NCBI GenBank assembly: GCA_015485495.1
Contig: WFTL01000145.1
Coordinates: 1-61,307 of the forward strand
DNA length: 61,307 nucleotides
Source of the DNA: Planctomycetaceae bacterium
GTDB taxonomy: Bacteria; Planctomycetota; Planctomycetia; Planctomycetales; Planctomycetaceae
Direction of reading: 5' to 3'
Position numbers and translations under genes: made by a program
Notes under the pieces: model-generated
What the model was told of the DNA's origin: nothing
Seen by the model: the letters and a program-made list of their open reading frames with translations, nothing else
Database searches by the model: none
Part shown: piece after piece, positions 45,633-54,563 of the stretch
Numbering within the stretch: the stretch's first letter is position 1
How the letters are laid out: each line of letters begins with the position of its first letter

Positions 45633-46678
45633 AAACGATTCTGGTGACAGGAGGAGCCGGATTCATCGGCAGTTGTTTCGTGCGGCGTCTGGATGCGCAA
45701 AAGGACGTGCGTGTGGTGACGCTGGACCGGCTGACATATGCCGGAAATCCGGATTCGCTGCCCCGGAGCGATCGGCATCGTCTGGTCGTGGGGGACATCG
45801 GCGATGTCCGGCTGGTGCGGGACCTGCTGGCAGAAACGCGGCCTCAGTGGATTGTGAATTTCGCCGCCGAATCGCACGTGGATCGGTCCATCGACGGCCC
45901 CATGGTCTTTGTGGAAACGAATGTGGCAGGAACGTGCCGCCTGCTGGAAGAAGTGCGGCGGTACTGGAGCGGGCTGTCCGGGGAAGAAGCGGCTGCTTTC
46001 CGGTTTCTGCACGTGTCCACCGATGAAGTGTACGGATCGCTGGGGGAAACCGGCCGGTTCACGGAAACGACCCCGTATGCACCCCGCAGTCCCTATGCGG
46101 CTTCCAAGGCGGCATCCGATCATTTCGTACGGGCCTGGCATCATACCTGGGGGCTGCCGGTTCTGCTGACGAACTGTTCCAACAATTACGGCCCGTACCA
46201 GTTTCCCGAAAAACTCATCCCGCTGATGATCCTGAATGCTCTGGAAGGTCGGCCGCTTCCGGTGTACGGCGACGGTCTCAATGTACGGGACTGGCTGTAT
46301 GTGGAAGACCACTGTGAAGCGATCGAAACGGTGCTGCGGCGCGGAGTCGCGGGGGAGTGCTACAACATCGGCGGCGACAACGAACGCACGAACATCGATA
46401 TCGTCCGCACCATCTGCGAGATCATCGACCGGCTGTGTCCGGACCTGCCGCACCGCCCCTGCGAATCGCTGATCGAATTCGTGGCCGATCGTCCGGGACA
46501 CGATCGGCGCTATGCGATCGATGCATCGAAAATCCGCCGCACCCTGCACTGGGAACCGCGGACCGATTTCGCAGCGGGGATCGAAACGACAGTGCGGTGG
46601 TATCTGGACAATCGCCGCTGGGTGGAACGTGTGCAGAGCGGTACTTATCGCCGGGAACGTCTGGGACATCCGGGCTGA
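45629..46678 (+). CDS. rfbB: dTDP-glucose 4,6-dehydratase
   Basis: A protein of 349 residues (RmlB). ATG at 45629 overlaps the upstream stop. It has the [13 protein letters not shown] loop, [24 protein letters not shown], the active-site [11 protein letters not shown], Tyr-xxx-Lys in [29 protein letters not shown] and a [13 protein letters not shown] segment, all diagnostic. It turns dTDP-glucose from RmlA into the 4-keto-6-deoxy intermediate for the NRS/ER-like enzyme. Confidence 0.95.
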   Translation: MKTILVTGGAGFIGSCFVRRLDAQKDVRVVTLDRLTYAGNPDSLPRSDRHRLVVGDIGDVRLVRDLLAETRPQWIVNFAAESHVDRSIDGPMVFVETNVAGTCRLLEEVRRYWSGLSGEEAAAFRFLHVSTDEVYGSLGETGRFTETTPYAPRSPYAASKAASDHFVRAWHHTWGLPVLLTNCSNNYGPYQFPEKLIPLMILNALEGRPLPVYGDGLNVRDWLYVEDHCEAIETVLRRGVAGECYNIGGDNERTNIDIVRTICEIIDRLCPDLPHRPCESLIEFVADRPGHDRRYAIDASKIRRTLHWEPRTDFAAGIETTVRWYLDNRRWVERVQSGTYRRERLGHPG

Positions 46679-46713
46679 GAGACGGAGCAGAATCGGGAAG
46701 TCGGAGCGACCGA

Positions 46714-47613
46714 ATGAGACACATTCACAAAGGCATCATTCTGGCCGGCGGTTCCGGTTCCCGTCTGTATCCGCTGACGCGGGGCATCAGCAAACAGATG
46801 ATGCCCGTGTATGACAAGCCGATGATCTACTACCCCCTGTCGGTGCTCATGCTGGCCGGAATCCGCGACGTGCTGGTGATTTCTTCACCGCAGGATCTGG
46901 ACGGATTCCGTCGCCTCCTGGGCGACGGTGCTCAGTGGGGAATGACATTTTCCTATCAGGTGCAGCCGCGTCCGGAAGGTCTGGCTCAGGCATTCATTCT
47001 GGGAGCCGACTTCATCGGGGACACGAGCGTGGCTCTGGTTCTGGGCGACAACATTTTTTACGGGCGCGGTTTTCAGCAGCTTCTGAACAGTGCTGTCTCG
47101 GCGGAATCCGGTGCGACGATTTTCGGTTATGAAGTGCGCGACCCGGAACGATACGGGGTCGTGGAAGTCGGAAACGACGGTCAGGTGGTGTCGCTGGAAG
47201 AAAAACCGAACTGTCCGCGTTCACGTTTCGCCGTGCCGGGGCTGTATTTTTACGACCGTCAGGCTGTGGACATTGCCCGGGGGCTGACGCCGTCGGCACG
47301 CGGAGAACTGGAGATCACGGATCTGAATCGGGAGTATCTGCGGCGCGGGTGCCTGCGGGTGGAACTGCTGTCCCGGGGGTTCGCCTGGCTGGACACGGGA
47401 ACGCACGATTCACTGCTGGATGCAGCGCAGTTCGTGTCGGTCATTGAAAAACGGATGGGACTGAAAATCTGCTGTCCGGAAGAAATCGCGTATCGGCAGG
47501 GCTGGATCGATCGAACCGGTCTGGAATCGCTGGCCCGGCAGTATCCCAACGACTACGGCCGCTACCTGGAACGTGTGGCCGCTGCCCGGGCCGGTCGGGT
47601 CCCGTACGAGTAA
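46714..47613 (+). CDS. rfbA: Glucose-1-phosphate thymidylyltransferase
   Basis: A protein of 299 residues (RmlA). The start is ATG at 46714; the frame runs open far upstream through rfbB but only this start gives the family N terminus, [71 protein letters not shown] and [11 protein letters not shown] complete the signature. It makes dTDP-glucose from dTTP and glucose-1-phosphate. Last gene of the polysaccharide locus. Confidence 0.95.
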   Translation: MRHIHKGIILAGGSGSRLYPLTRGISKQMMPVYDKPMIYYPLSVLMLAGIRDVLVISSPQDLDGFRRLLGDGAQWGMTFSYQVQPRPEGLAQAFILGADFIGDTSVALVLGDNIFYGRGFQQLLNSAVSAESGATIFGYEVRDPERYGVVEVGNDGQVVSLEEKPNCPRSRFAVPGLYFYDRQAVDIARGLTPSARGELEITDLNREYLRRGCLRVELLSRGFAWLDTGTHDSLLDAAQFVSVIEKRMGLKICCPEEIAYRQGWIDRTGLESLARQYPNDYGRYLERVAAARAGRVPYE

Positions 47614-47647
47614 CGGGAAGAATCCGCGATGCGGGGCAGTGGAGTGT

Positions 47648-49459
47648 TCAGGCCGCCCGGGACGGGCCGATGGGGCGGGCGCCGTTCTGACCGCGGGCTT
47701 TCAGATCGAACAGGCCGAAAATTTCGTCGGCGTTCAGAGTGAGCGACGCGCTGCTTTCCTCACCATCGCCCAGAATCGTTTCGAACAGTTCCCGTTTTTC
47801 TCTGAGCACCCGGTCGATCCGTTCTTCGATGGTGCCGGCGCAGATGAAGCGGGTCACGATGACCGGGTTCTTCTGGCCGATGCGGTGGGCCCGGTTGATG
47901 GCCTGATCTTCGACCGCAGGATTCCACCAGCGGTCGAACAGGAACACATAGCCGGCGAACTGCAGATTCAGCCCGACCGCTCCGGTCCCGTAGCTCATCA
48001 GCAGCAGATGGGCCTGCGGATCGTTTCGAAAGCGTTCCAGAATCGGCTCCCGCTGCCGCGTGGGGACGCCTCCGTGATAAATGAGCGGGCCGAACGGCTG
48101 CAGTCGTTCGGCCAGCCAGTCCAGAGTCCGCGTCCACTGGCTGAACAGAATCGCCTTGCCTCCGCAGGCGGCGATTTCGTTCATGTCGGCCGTCAGGCGT
48201 TCCAGCTTGGTGCTTTCACCGGTAAGCGGGTCGAAGTTTGTGATCTGCTTCAGTCGCAGCACAAGTTCGAAGACGTGCTGCACCGTGATGGCGTCTCCGA
48301 GTTCATTGAGCTGGATGACGCCTTCTTTCTCTGCGGTTCGGTAGGCGGCTTCCTGCGCATCGGTGAGTGACAGTTCGGCGTCCCGGTCGATGCGCGGCGG
48401 CATGTCGGTCATCACCAGGTCCTTGGTGCGCCGCAGAATGTGTTCGTCCGCCAGTTTTGCAAGCTGCCGCAGATCGGGTGCGGCCCGCCGCGGAATGACG
48501 TTGATGAATTCGAACAGCGATGCCAGTTCTTCGGGACGGTTTTCGATGGGAGTTCCTGTGAGAGCCCAGCTGCGGCGGCGGGAAATGCTGCGGGCCACCT
48601 GAGCCGTCCGGGAATCGCGATTCTTGATTCGCTGGGCTTCATCCAGAACCAGCAGGTCGAATGACGGACGTTCCTCTTCGGGAATGTCCGGCAGATCGCG
48701 GGTCATCAGTTCGTAGTTGGCGATGAGAATCGAAGCGCCTGGCATCGTCCACAGCAGACGGCGCCGGGCTGAAGTGCCTTCGACCGTGACGACGGGCAGT
48801 TCTTCGGCCCACAGACGGAATTCTCTCTGCCAGTTGGGGATGAGCGGTTTTGGGCAGATCAGCAGGACGCGCCGCACCTGCCCGGCCCGCAGCAGCAGAC
48901 GGATTCCGGTAATCGTCTGCATGGTTTTGCCCAGTCCCATTTCATCAGCCAGCAGAGCCGAATGGCGGGCGAACAGCCAGGCGATGCCTTCGTACTGATA
49001 CGGGAACGGTTCGAAGGGCATGATCAGTTCCTGGCCGGCCAGCCAGGTTTCCAGAGGCGGCTGCAGCAGATAGAACAGGCGGTCCTGCAGCGAGACGGCT
49101 CCCGGCGGGGGTTTCACCCGCGTTCGTTTCGGACGCGATGCCTGCTGCTTCTCTCCGGAACAATGTCTGTCCGGCCGGGTGCGGGAACGATCCGGACGCT
49201 GTGCCGGCGGTGCGGACGGCAGAAACTCGGCGCCGTCCGGCAGTGTCAGCCCGATGCAGCGGATGGGCAGACGCCGCGGTTTCCACGACGGCACGAAATC
49301 CGGCCGGATGTCCAGAGGGCAGGACACGGTGTCCACGGAAGGGACCCGCTGCAGAGCCGGATTGAAGCCGGTGGCGATCGCGGAAATGGAAACGGACAGA
49401 TCGATCCGGCGGCAGTCGATGCTGTCAGCCCCGTCGTGCCCCGTGGCGGATGCTGTCAT
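47648..49459 (-). CDS. SNF2-family DEAD/DEAH helicase-like ATPase
   Basis: A protein of 603 residues. Motif I is [11 protein letters not shown] (Lys178) and motif II is LLVLDEAQ near 270, followed by [14 protein letters not shown] (motif III). [38 protein letters not shown] and [11 protein letters not shown] make up the C-terminal RecA-like domain. Residues 1-120 form a Pro/Arg-rich extension with no recognised domain. SNF2 proteins move along double-stranded DNA and remodel nucleoprotein complexes. The ATG at 49459 overlaps the stop of the small upstream gene, so the two are made together. Convergent with rfbA. Confidence 0.9.
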   Translation of the reverse strand: MTASATGHDGADSIDCRRIDLSVSISAIATGFNPALQRVPSVDTVSCPLDIRPDFVPSWKPRRLPIRCIGLTLPDGAEFLPSAPPAQRPDRSRTRPDRHCSGEKQQASRPKRTRVKPPPGAVSLQDRLFYLLQPPLETWLAGQELIMPFEPFPYQYEGIAWLFARHSALLADEMGLGKTMQTITGIRLLLRAGQVRRVLLICPKPLIPNWQREFRLWAEELPVVTVEGTSARRRLLWTMPGASILIANYELMTRDLPDIPEEERPSFDLLVLDEAQRIKNRDSRTAQVARSISRRRSWALTGTPIENRPEELASLFEFINVIPRRAAPDLRQLAKLADEHILRRTKDLVMTDMPPRIDRDAELSLTDAQEAAYRTAEKEGVIQLNELGDAITVQHVFELVLRLKQITNFDPLTGESTKLERLTADMNEIAACGGKAILFSQWTRTLDWLAERLQPFGPLIYHGGVPTRQREPILERFRNDPQAHLLLMSYGTGAVGLNLQFAGYVFLFDRWWNPAVEDQAINRAHRIGQKNPVIVTRFICAGTIEERIDRVLREKRELFETILGDGEESSASLTLNADEIFGLFDLKARGQNGARPIGPSRAA

Positions 49460-49971
49460 CGGGCCAGAACCGTTCTGATGGTTTCCGTCAGCGCTTCCTG
49501 GACGCGTTCCAGGGGTTCTTCCAGATCGGCCTGACCTGGAACCAGATGCGCCCGGCTGCTCACGAAGTCCGAGTCCGATGTGTGGTCTCGGTGGAAATAC
49601 AGCCGCCGTCCGCCCACGGACGGTGTGGCTGCATCCGGGCTGTCGGAGTCGTCCAGACAGGCCACGGGGATTTCGGTGTGATTGCGCAGTTCCAGCATGT
49701 CGGGATCACGAACGATGACCAGGTCCGGTTTGATGGACACTCGATCCAGCAGCGTGCCGCCGATCAGTTCCCCCAGAAGCCAGGGCCGCAGGGCACGACC
49801 GTACAGGATTTCCTGAGTGCGGTCAGGGCGAACGGGCGTGGTGCACTGGAATTCCAGAGGCCGTCCGGTCCGGCTGGTGACCAGCAGGCCTCCGACATAT
49901 CCGCGACCTTCGGCTTCCAGAGCGGCCAGGAAGCCGATGCGAAGCTGTTCTGACGACGTGTTTTCCGGCAT
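49456..49971 (-). CDS. Conserved hypothetical protein coupled to the SNF2 helicase
   Basis: A protein of 171 residues, no signal peptide or membrane segment. The N-terminal part [36 protein letters not shown] and [22 protein letters not shown] look like a well-conserved soluble domain that I believe recurs in planctomycete genomes, but I cannot name a family. It ends four bases inside the helicase gene (ATGA), suggesting a joint function. Confidence 0.75.
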   Translation of the reverse strand: MPENTSSEQLRIGFLAALEAEGRGYVGGLLVTSRTGRPLEFQCTTPVRPDRTQEILYGRALRPWLLGELIGGTLLDRVSIKPDLVIVRDPDMLELRNHTEIPVACLDDSDSPDAATPSVGGRRLYFHRDHTSDSDFVSSRAHLVPGQADLEEPLERVQEALTETIRTVLAR

Positions 49972-50369
49972 CCAGGCGTCTCAGCAGTTCGCACCGGCCG
50001 GCAGCGGCACCAATGGCGGCTGTCCTGGCCGGTGGACAGAAGGAGTCTCCTCAACGGAGTATCGTCGCCCGGACAATGGCGGCTTGAACGCTTGTGCGTT
50101 CTGTACGACGGGCCAGGTGCCGGGACCGATCGGCAGAACGTGCCGGATGCGGTGATTCCTGGCAGATGGATTGCGGCCGCAGCGGATGCCGGCGCCTTCC
50201 GCACGGACCCGCTGCCCGGTAAGTTGCCGTAGTCGGCCACCCCGGCATCTCGGCCGGGACACAGCGGACATGCCGTGTTTCTGCAGAGGGACTGGATTTC
50301 TGTTCCCGGACTTTGCAGACAGCCGGAAACGGGGCATGTGGCAGGGGAATGAGAGGAACGGGGAGAAAC
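49972..50369. other. Divergent intergenic region upstream of the helicase operon and the PaaK-like gene
   Basis: 398 bases with short open frames on both strands, none with credible protein composition. Small inverted repeats occur (for example CGGCA...TGCCG at 50131-50145) but no promoter or RNA gene is convincing. Confidence 0.4.
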
Positions 50370-51665
50370 GTGAGCGGATCCATCGAAGACATCTGGGCCA
50401 GTCGCGCAGCGATTCGTGAGGTGCAGGAGAAACGTCTTCGGCAGATGCTGAAGGAGATTCTGCCGCGGAATCGTTTTTATGCGGACCGGTTCGCCGGAAT
50501 CGACGTCGAGGCCGTCCGAAGCCTCGACGACCTGCCGCGGCTGCCGGTGACGGTCAAGCAGGATCTGGTCGACAGCCAGACTCAGCAGCCGCCGTATGGA
50601 GCCGATCTGACGTATCCTTCCGTGAAATACCGTCGGCTGCACCAGACGTCCGGCACGACCGGGCGGCCCATGCGCTGGCTGGACACGGCTGAAAGCTGGG
50701 ACTGGATCATGGAATGCTGGCGGCAGATCTATCTGCTGGCCGGCATCACGGCCGAAGACCGTTTCTTTTTTCCGTTTTCTTTCGGTCCGTTCATCGGATT
50801 CTGGGCGGCCTTCGAAGGGGCGGGACGCTACGGCAATCTGTGCATTGCCGGCGGAGGCATGTCGACGGACATCCGTCTGCGGGTTCTGATGGAAAACGAG
50901 GCCACGGTCATCTGCTGCACTCCGACCTATGCGCTGCGAATGGCCGAAGTGGCCGAAGAACAGGGAATCGATCTGCGGGAATCGTCGGTGCGGCTGCTGA
51001 TCGTGGCGGGGGAACCGGGAGGCAGCATTCCGGCGACCCGACAGCGGATCGAAACGGCCTGGGCGGCGCGGGTGATCGATCACTGGGGGATGACAGAAAT
51101 CGGTTCTCTGGGAACGGAGTCCTGGGACCGTCCGGGAGGGCTGTACATTCTGGAGACGGAAGCGATTGCAGAGATCGTGGATCCGGAAACTCTGGAACCG
51201 GTTCCTGAAGGGACACCCGGAGAACTGCTCATCACGAATCTTGGCCGGCTGGGGTCGCCTCTGATTCGATACCGCACCCGGGATCTTGTCCGGCGGGCTG
51301 TCGGTGAGGATCCGACGGGCCGGCAGCTTCTGTGGCTGGAAGGCGGCATTCTGGGCCGATCAGATGACATGGTGACCATTCGCGGCAACAACGTGTTTCC
51401 CTCCAGTGTGGAAGCTGTGCTGCGGGAACTGGACGATCTGGCCGAATTCCGCATCGACGTGCGGACGGTTCGGTCGATGCATGAGCTGTGTGTGACGGTG
51501 GAACCGGTTTCAGAAAGTGTTCCGGACCTGGCTGAACGGGCTCAGCAGGCGCTGCAAAACCGTCTGGGGTTCGCCTGTGAAGTGCGTCTGGCCCGGCCCG
51601 GAGAACTGCCCCGGTTCGAACTGAAAGGCCGCCGCTTTCACCGGGAAGAAGAAAAAGGCGACTGA
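50370..51665 (+). CDS. Phenylacetate-CoA ligase-like adenylate-forming enzyme
   Basis: A protein of 431 residues. GTG at 50370 follows GGGAG at five bases; an ATG 21 bases upstream is possible. The ATP loop [11 protein letters not shown] lies near residue 93, followed by [38 protein letters not shown] and the hinge [17 protein letters not shown], all typical of PaaK/CapK-type ligases. It activates a carboxylic acid as acyl-AMP and normally makes a CoA thioester. The substrate is not predictable, and no phenylacetate-degradation genes are nearby. CapK-like members occur in capsule loci, so a link to the polysaccharide genes is possible but unproven. Confidence 0.85.
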   Translation: MSGSIEDIWASRAAIREVQEKRLRQMLKEILPRNRFYADRFAGIDVEAVRSLDDLPRLPVTVKQDLVDSQTQQPPYGADLTYPSVKYRRLHQTSGTTGRPMRWLDTAESWDWIMECWRQIYLLAGITAEDRFFFPFSFGPFIGFWAAFEGAGRYGNLCIAGGGMSTDIRLRVLMENEATVICCTPTYALRMAEVAEEQGIDLRESSVRLLIVAGEPGGSIPATRQRIETAWAARVIDHWGMTEIGSLGTESWDRPGGLYILETEAIAEIVDPETLEPVPEGTPGELLITNLGRLGSPLIRYRTRDLVRRAVGEDPTGRQLLWLEGGILGRSDDMVTIRGNNVFPSSVEAVLRELDDLAEFRIDVRTVRSMHELCVTVEPVSESVPDLAERAQQALQNRLGFACEVRLARPGELPRFELKGRRFHREEEKGD

Positions 51666-51690
51666 CCGGTCCGGTTGTTCGGGTTTGCAG

Positions 51691-51718
51691 TTGTTCGGCC
51701 AGCATCTGCGATTACAAT
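51691..51718 (+). promoter_or_regulatory. Predicted sigma-70 promoter of rpsR
   Basis: A -10 box TACAAT (51713-51718) lies 16 bases after a weak -35 box TTGTTC (51691-51696). Transcription would start near 51725, giving a structured leader of about 160 bases before rpsR. Confidence 0.45.
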
Positions 51719-51740
51719 GCCGCCCTTCGATTTCCCCGCG

Positions 51741-51818
51741 GGTATCTGCCGGATACCTGTCCCGACGGGCCATCTGCTGTCCCCTTCCGCCACACCGACC
51801 GAAGGGGCCGAACAGATG
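51741..51818 (+). promoter_or_regulatory. Structured rpsR mRNA leader, candidate bS6:bS18 autoregulatory site
   Basis: A perfect hairpin GGTATC/GATACC (51741-51757) precedes a two-helix element. The outer helix is CATCTG/CAGATG (51771-51776 with 51813-51818) and the inner helix CCCCTTC/GAAGGGG (51781-51787 with 51801-51807). They are separated by an internal loop CTGT against CCGAA. The CCG on the 3' side of the loop (51808-51810) is the feature known from the rpsF-leader motif bound by the bS6:bS18 complex, which mimics 16S rRNA. Finding it directly before rpsR supports feedback control; binding is inferred. Confidence 0.5.
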
Positions 51819-51887
51819 CTACGGGGAAGTGTCCGCCCGATTCCCTTTTGGAAAGCCCCTGTTGCTTTCCCAGGAACACAGCGTGTC

Positions 51888-52169
51888 ATGCCGACGATTT
51901 CCAAAGCCGATCTCAAGAAACTCCGCAAACGCCGGGCTCGTCTGAAGAAAAAGAAGATGGTCTGCCCGTTCTGTCCGAACGGTGTGGTTCCCCGGCCGGT
52001 TTATGTGGACTACAAGGACGTCAAGACGCTGAAAACGCTGATCGACCGCCAGGGCCGCATTCTGCCGCGACGGCGGACGGGCACGTCGGCCATCTATCAG
52101 CGAGCCGTGCGGACGGCCATCCTGCGGGCCCGCTTCATGGGGCTGCTGCCCTACGTGGCCGAAGACTGA
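51888..52169 (+). CDS. rpsR: 30S ribosomal protein bS18
   Basis: A protein of 93 residues. The ATG at 51888 gives an N terminus rich in Lys/Arg; longer upstream frames are leader sequence. The core [50 protein letters not shown] is unmistakable bS18, which binds 16S rRNA with bS6. A CPFC pair (Cys26, Cys29) may bind zinc. It stands alone, without the rpsF-ssb-rplI neighbours usual in other bacteria. Confidence 0.95.
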   Translation: MPTISKADLKKLRKRRARLKKKKMVCPFCPNGVVPRPVYVDYKDVKTLKTLIDRQGRILPRRRTGTSAIYQRAVRTAILRARFMGLLPYVAED

Positions 52170-52315
52170 GTGCCCGAAGACTGGCCGGCGGACCGGATTT
52201 CACCAGCCGTTCGCGGTGCTCCGACGGAGCCGATCTGCCCGCTGCTGCTGATCCTCACACGGCACGGCCTGGTCTGCCGGCAGCGCTGCTGCGGCCGATG
52301 GTGCTTCGCGCACGG

Positions 52316-52352
52316 CAAAAGAAAACCTCGCCGCGGAAGATCCGCGGCGAGG
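52316..52352 (-). terminator. Rho-independent terminator of the amt-glnK operon
   Basis: A perfect 12-bp stem (CCTCGCCGCGGA, 52326-52337, with its complement 52341-52352; loop of three bases) is followed on the minus strand by TTTTCTTTTGC. It lies 47 bases past the glnK stop. Confidence 0.85.
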
Positions 52353-52398
52353 CAGGAGATGCCCTCAGGAAGTTCGAGAGACGGCCGGCCGTTCTGAT

Positions 52399-52737
52399 TC
52401 AGATGGCTTCCGTCCCGGTTTCTCCGGTACGAATGCGGACCACTTCTTCCAGACTGGATACGAAGATCTTGCCGTCTCCGATCTGTCCGGTCCGAGCCGA
52501 TTCGCGGATTGCGGAAATGGTTTCTTCGGCTTTGCTGTCATCGACGACGACTTCGATTTTCACTTTCGGCATGAAGTCGACCGTGTATTCAGCGCCGCGA
52601 TAGGTTTCCTTGTGACCACGCTGGCGGCCGAAGCCGCGCACTTCGCAGACGGTCATTCCCAGGACACCGATGGATGTCAGAGCGGCTTTGATGTCTTCCA
52701 GTTTGTAGTGTCGCACGACAGATTCGATTTTTTTCAT
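52399..52737 (-). CDS. glnK: P-II family nitrogen regulatory protein
   Basis: A protein of 112 residues; ATG at 52737 gives the standard P-II start (MKKIESVVRHYKLEDIK). The T-loop RGAEYTVDF has the uridylylation-type Tyr51, and the C-terminal DGKIFVSSLEEVVRIRTGETG is the second P-II signature. It senses 2-oxoglutarate and ATP/ADP and should block the ammonium channel encoded just upstream (110-base gap, same strand). The order amt then glnK is the reverse of the Escherichia coli operon. GlnK rather than GlnB is chosen because of the amt linkage. Confidence 0.93.
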   Translation of the reverse strand: MKKIESVVRHYKLEDIKAALTSIGVLGMTVCEVRGFGRQRGHKETYRGAEYTVDFMPKVKIEVVVDDSKAEETISAIRESARTGQIGDGKIFVSSLEEVVRIRTGETGTEAI

Positions 52738-52847
52738 GATCAGCTTTCTGGTGGAATTGCTGCGGATTGAGAACAGGAATGCGGCGGCAGAGGACCGGAA
52801 CCGCACGCGGATGCGATGACGGTTCCGGAACCGCTGCCGTGGGATCA

Positions 52848-54227
52848 TCAGTGCATACGGGCCGGGCTGAGCGAATAGGCTTCCATCCCGTGTTCTCCGA
52901 TATCCAGCCCGATTTCTTCCTCTTCTTCGCTGACACGCAGCCCCATGGTTGCTTTCAGAGCCAGCCCGACAATCAGGCAGAACAGCACGGTGAATCCGCC
53001 GATGGCCCCGATGCCCAGAAGCTGAGCTTTGATCTGTGCGGCTCCTTGCTTGGCACCGAACAGGCCCACAGCCAGTGTGCCCCAGATGCCGCAGATCAGG
53101 TGCACACTGACGGCCCCCACCGGATCATCCACTTTGAGAACCGTGTCGACCACGATCACGGCTGCGTACACCAGGACGCCGGCGATCGCACCGATGATCA
53201 GTGCATCGAGTCCGGACATCTGATCGGCTCCGGCTGTGATCCCCACCAGACCGGCCAGGATGCCGTTGAGCGCCATGCTCAGATCCGGCTTGCCGCCGTG
53301 GATCCACGAAGTCAGAGCGGCCGCCAGACCGCCGGCTGCCGCGGCGGTCGATGTGGTGACCAGGACCAGAGAAACCAGACCCGGATCCGCCGTGAGAACC
53401 GATCCGCCGTTGAATCCGAACCAGCCAAACCACAGCAGGAACACGCCGATGGCCGCCAGAGTCAGGTTGCTGGCCGGGATCGGACGGGGCTGGCCGTTGA
53501 CATACTTGCCTTTTCGAGGGCCCAGCATCCAGGCCATCACCAGGGCGCCCCAGCCGCCGACCGAATGCACCAGAGTCGATCCGGCGAAATCGTGGAATCC
53601 CTTTGCATCCAGCCAGCCGCCGCCCCATTTCCACGATCCTGTGATCGGGTAACAGATGGCCACGAACAGTGTGCTGAAAACGAGAAAGGTCGACAGTTTC
53701 ACCCGGCCGGCGACCGCTCCGGAAACAATGGTCGCGCAGGTGGCCGCAAACATGGCCTGGAAGAAGAAGTCCGTGTAGGCTGTGTACCCTTCATTGTATG
53801 CGGGTGATGCGAAGGCCGGATCCGTTGCCTGTTCCAGGCCGTTCGTCATGAAACCGAATCCCGCGAACTTCAGATACCCGCTGGCCGGATCTTCAAATCC
53901 CGGGTACATCAGGTTGAAACCCATCACCAGATAGGTCAGGAACCCGATGCATACGATCATCGTGTTCTTGAACAGAATATTGACCGTGTTCTTGGAACGC
54001 GTGAGACCGCTTTCCAGAGTGGCGAAACCCAGATGCATGATGAACACCAGCATCCCGGCAATCATGATCCACAGGTTGTGGACGATGAATTCCACCGGAA
54101 TGGTCAGTTCACCCGCCCCCTCGGCAGCGGCTTCAGCGGCCGCTTCGTCCTGTCCCAGCACCGGCTGCCCGGTCAGAAGTACCAGACACGGAACCGCAAG
54201 ACGGCTCCAGAAAAGAAAAGACTTCAC
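52848..54227 (-). CDS. amt: Ammonium transporter (Amt family), first copy
   Basis: A protein of 459 residues. GTG at 54227 follows CAGGAGC at good spacing and gives a signal peptide (about residues 1-25), followed by an Ala/Glu-rich linker and 11 membrane helices. The twin pore histidines are in GSTLVHSVGGWG and AVSVHLICGIWGTLA. GSVLTADPG, GFNGGS and the C-terminal EEEEIGLDIGEHGMEAY are family motifs. It conducts ammonium or ammonia into the cell and is probably gated by the GlnK made from the same transcript. A sigma-54 type promoter lies upstream. Confidence 0.93.
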   Translation of the reverse strand: MKSFLFWSRLAVPCLVLLTGQPVLGQDEAAAEAAAEGAGELTIPVEFIVHNLWIMIAGMLVFIMHLGFATLESGLTRSKNTVNILFKNTMIVCIGFLTYLVMGFNLMYPGFEDPASGYLKFAGFGFMTNGLEQATDPAFASPAYNEGYTAYTDFFFQAMFAATCATIVSGAVAGRVKLSTFLVFSTLFVAICYPITGSWKWGGGWLDAKGFHDFAGSTLVHSVGGWGALVMAWMLGPRKGKYVNGQPRPIPASNLTLAAIGVFLLWFGWFGFNGGSVLTADPGLVSLVLVTTSTAAAAGGLAAALTSWIHGGKPDLSMALNGILAGLVGITAGADQMSGLDALIIGAIAGVLVYAAVIVVDTVLKVDDPVGAVSVHLICGIWGTLAVGLFGAKQGAAQIKAQLLGIGAIGGFTVLFCLIVGLALKATMGLRVSEEEEEIGLDIGEHGMEAYSLSPARMH

Positions 54228-54563
54228 GTTCTTGCTCCTGTCAGAATGAATGCCAGGCCCGCAGACTCCGCAGACCCGGGGTGGTCGACGGCCACCGAAA
54301 CTCGCCTGAATGGCCTGCATGGGCAAAGAACGTGCCAGTGCAAAATGACGGGAAATCTGCGTCGGATTCGTCCGGATTCGCCTGTTTGGCAGGCAGGCTG
54401 CTTAGCCGACAGGCAGGTGCCGTCCTCGCGGAGTGCACTGGCGGGGGGGCGCAGCGGGGGCAGGATCCTGTGTCCGGGAAGAAGGAAGAATGCACCGGGA
54501 GATTCGGAAGTCAGGCAGACATCCATCGGTTCGTGAACTGCTTTTTCGTTCGATCGGGGGATC
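54228..54563. other. Divergent intergenic region amt / prepilin peptidase
   Basis: 336 bases holding the sigma-54 promoter of amt. Upstream of it are a direct repeat CGGATTCG (54363-54370 and 54373-54380) and a GTCCGGAT octamer (54370-54377), possible activator contacts. No promoter for the plus-strand gene was identified and no small gene is seen. Confidence 0.5.
54323..54337 (-). promoter_or_regulatory. Sigma-54 (RpoN) promoter of amt-glnK
   Basis: On the minus strand the sequence reads TGGCACG, four bases, TTGC: an exact match to the -24/-12 consensus with GG and GC ten bases apart. The predicted transcription start is near 54312, about 85 bases before the amt start codon. Nitrogen-limitation control through sigma-54 is typical for glnK-amt genes. 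Confidence 0.8.
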
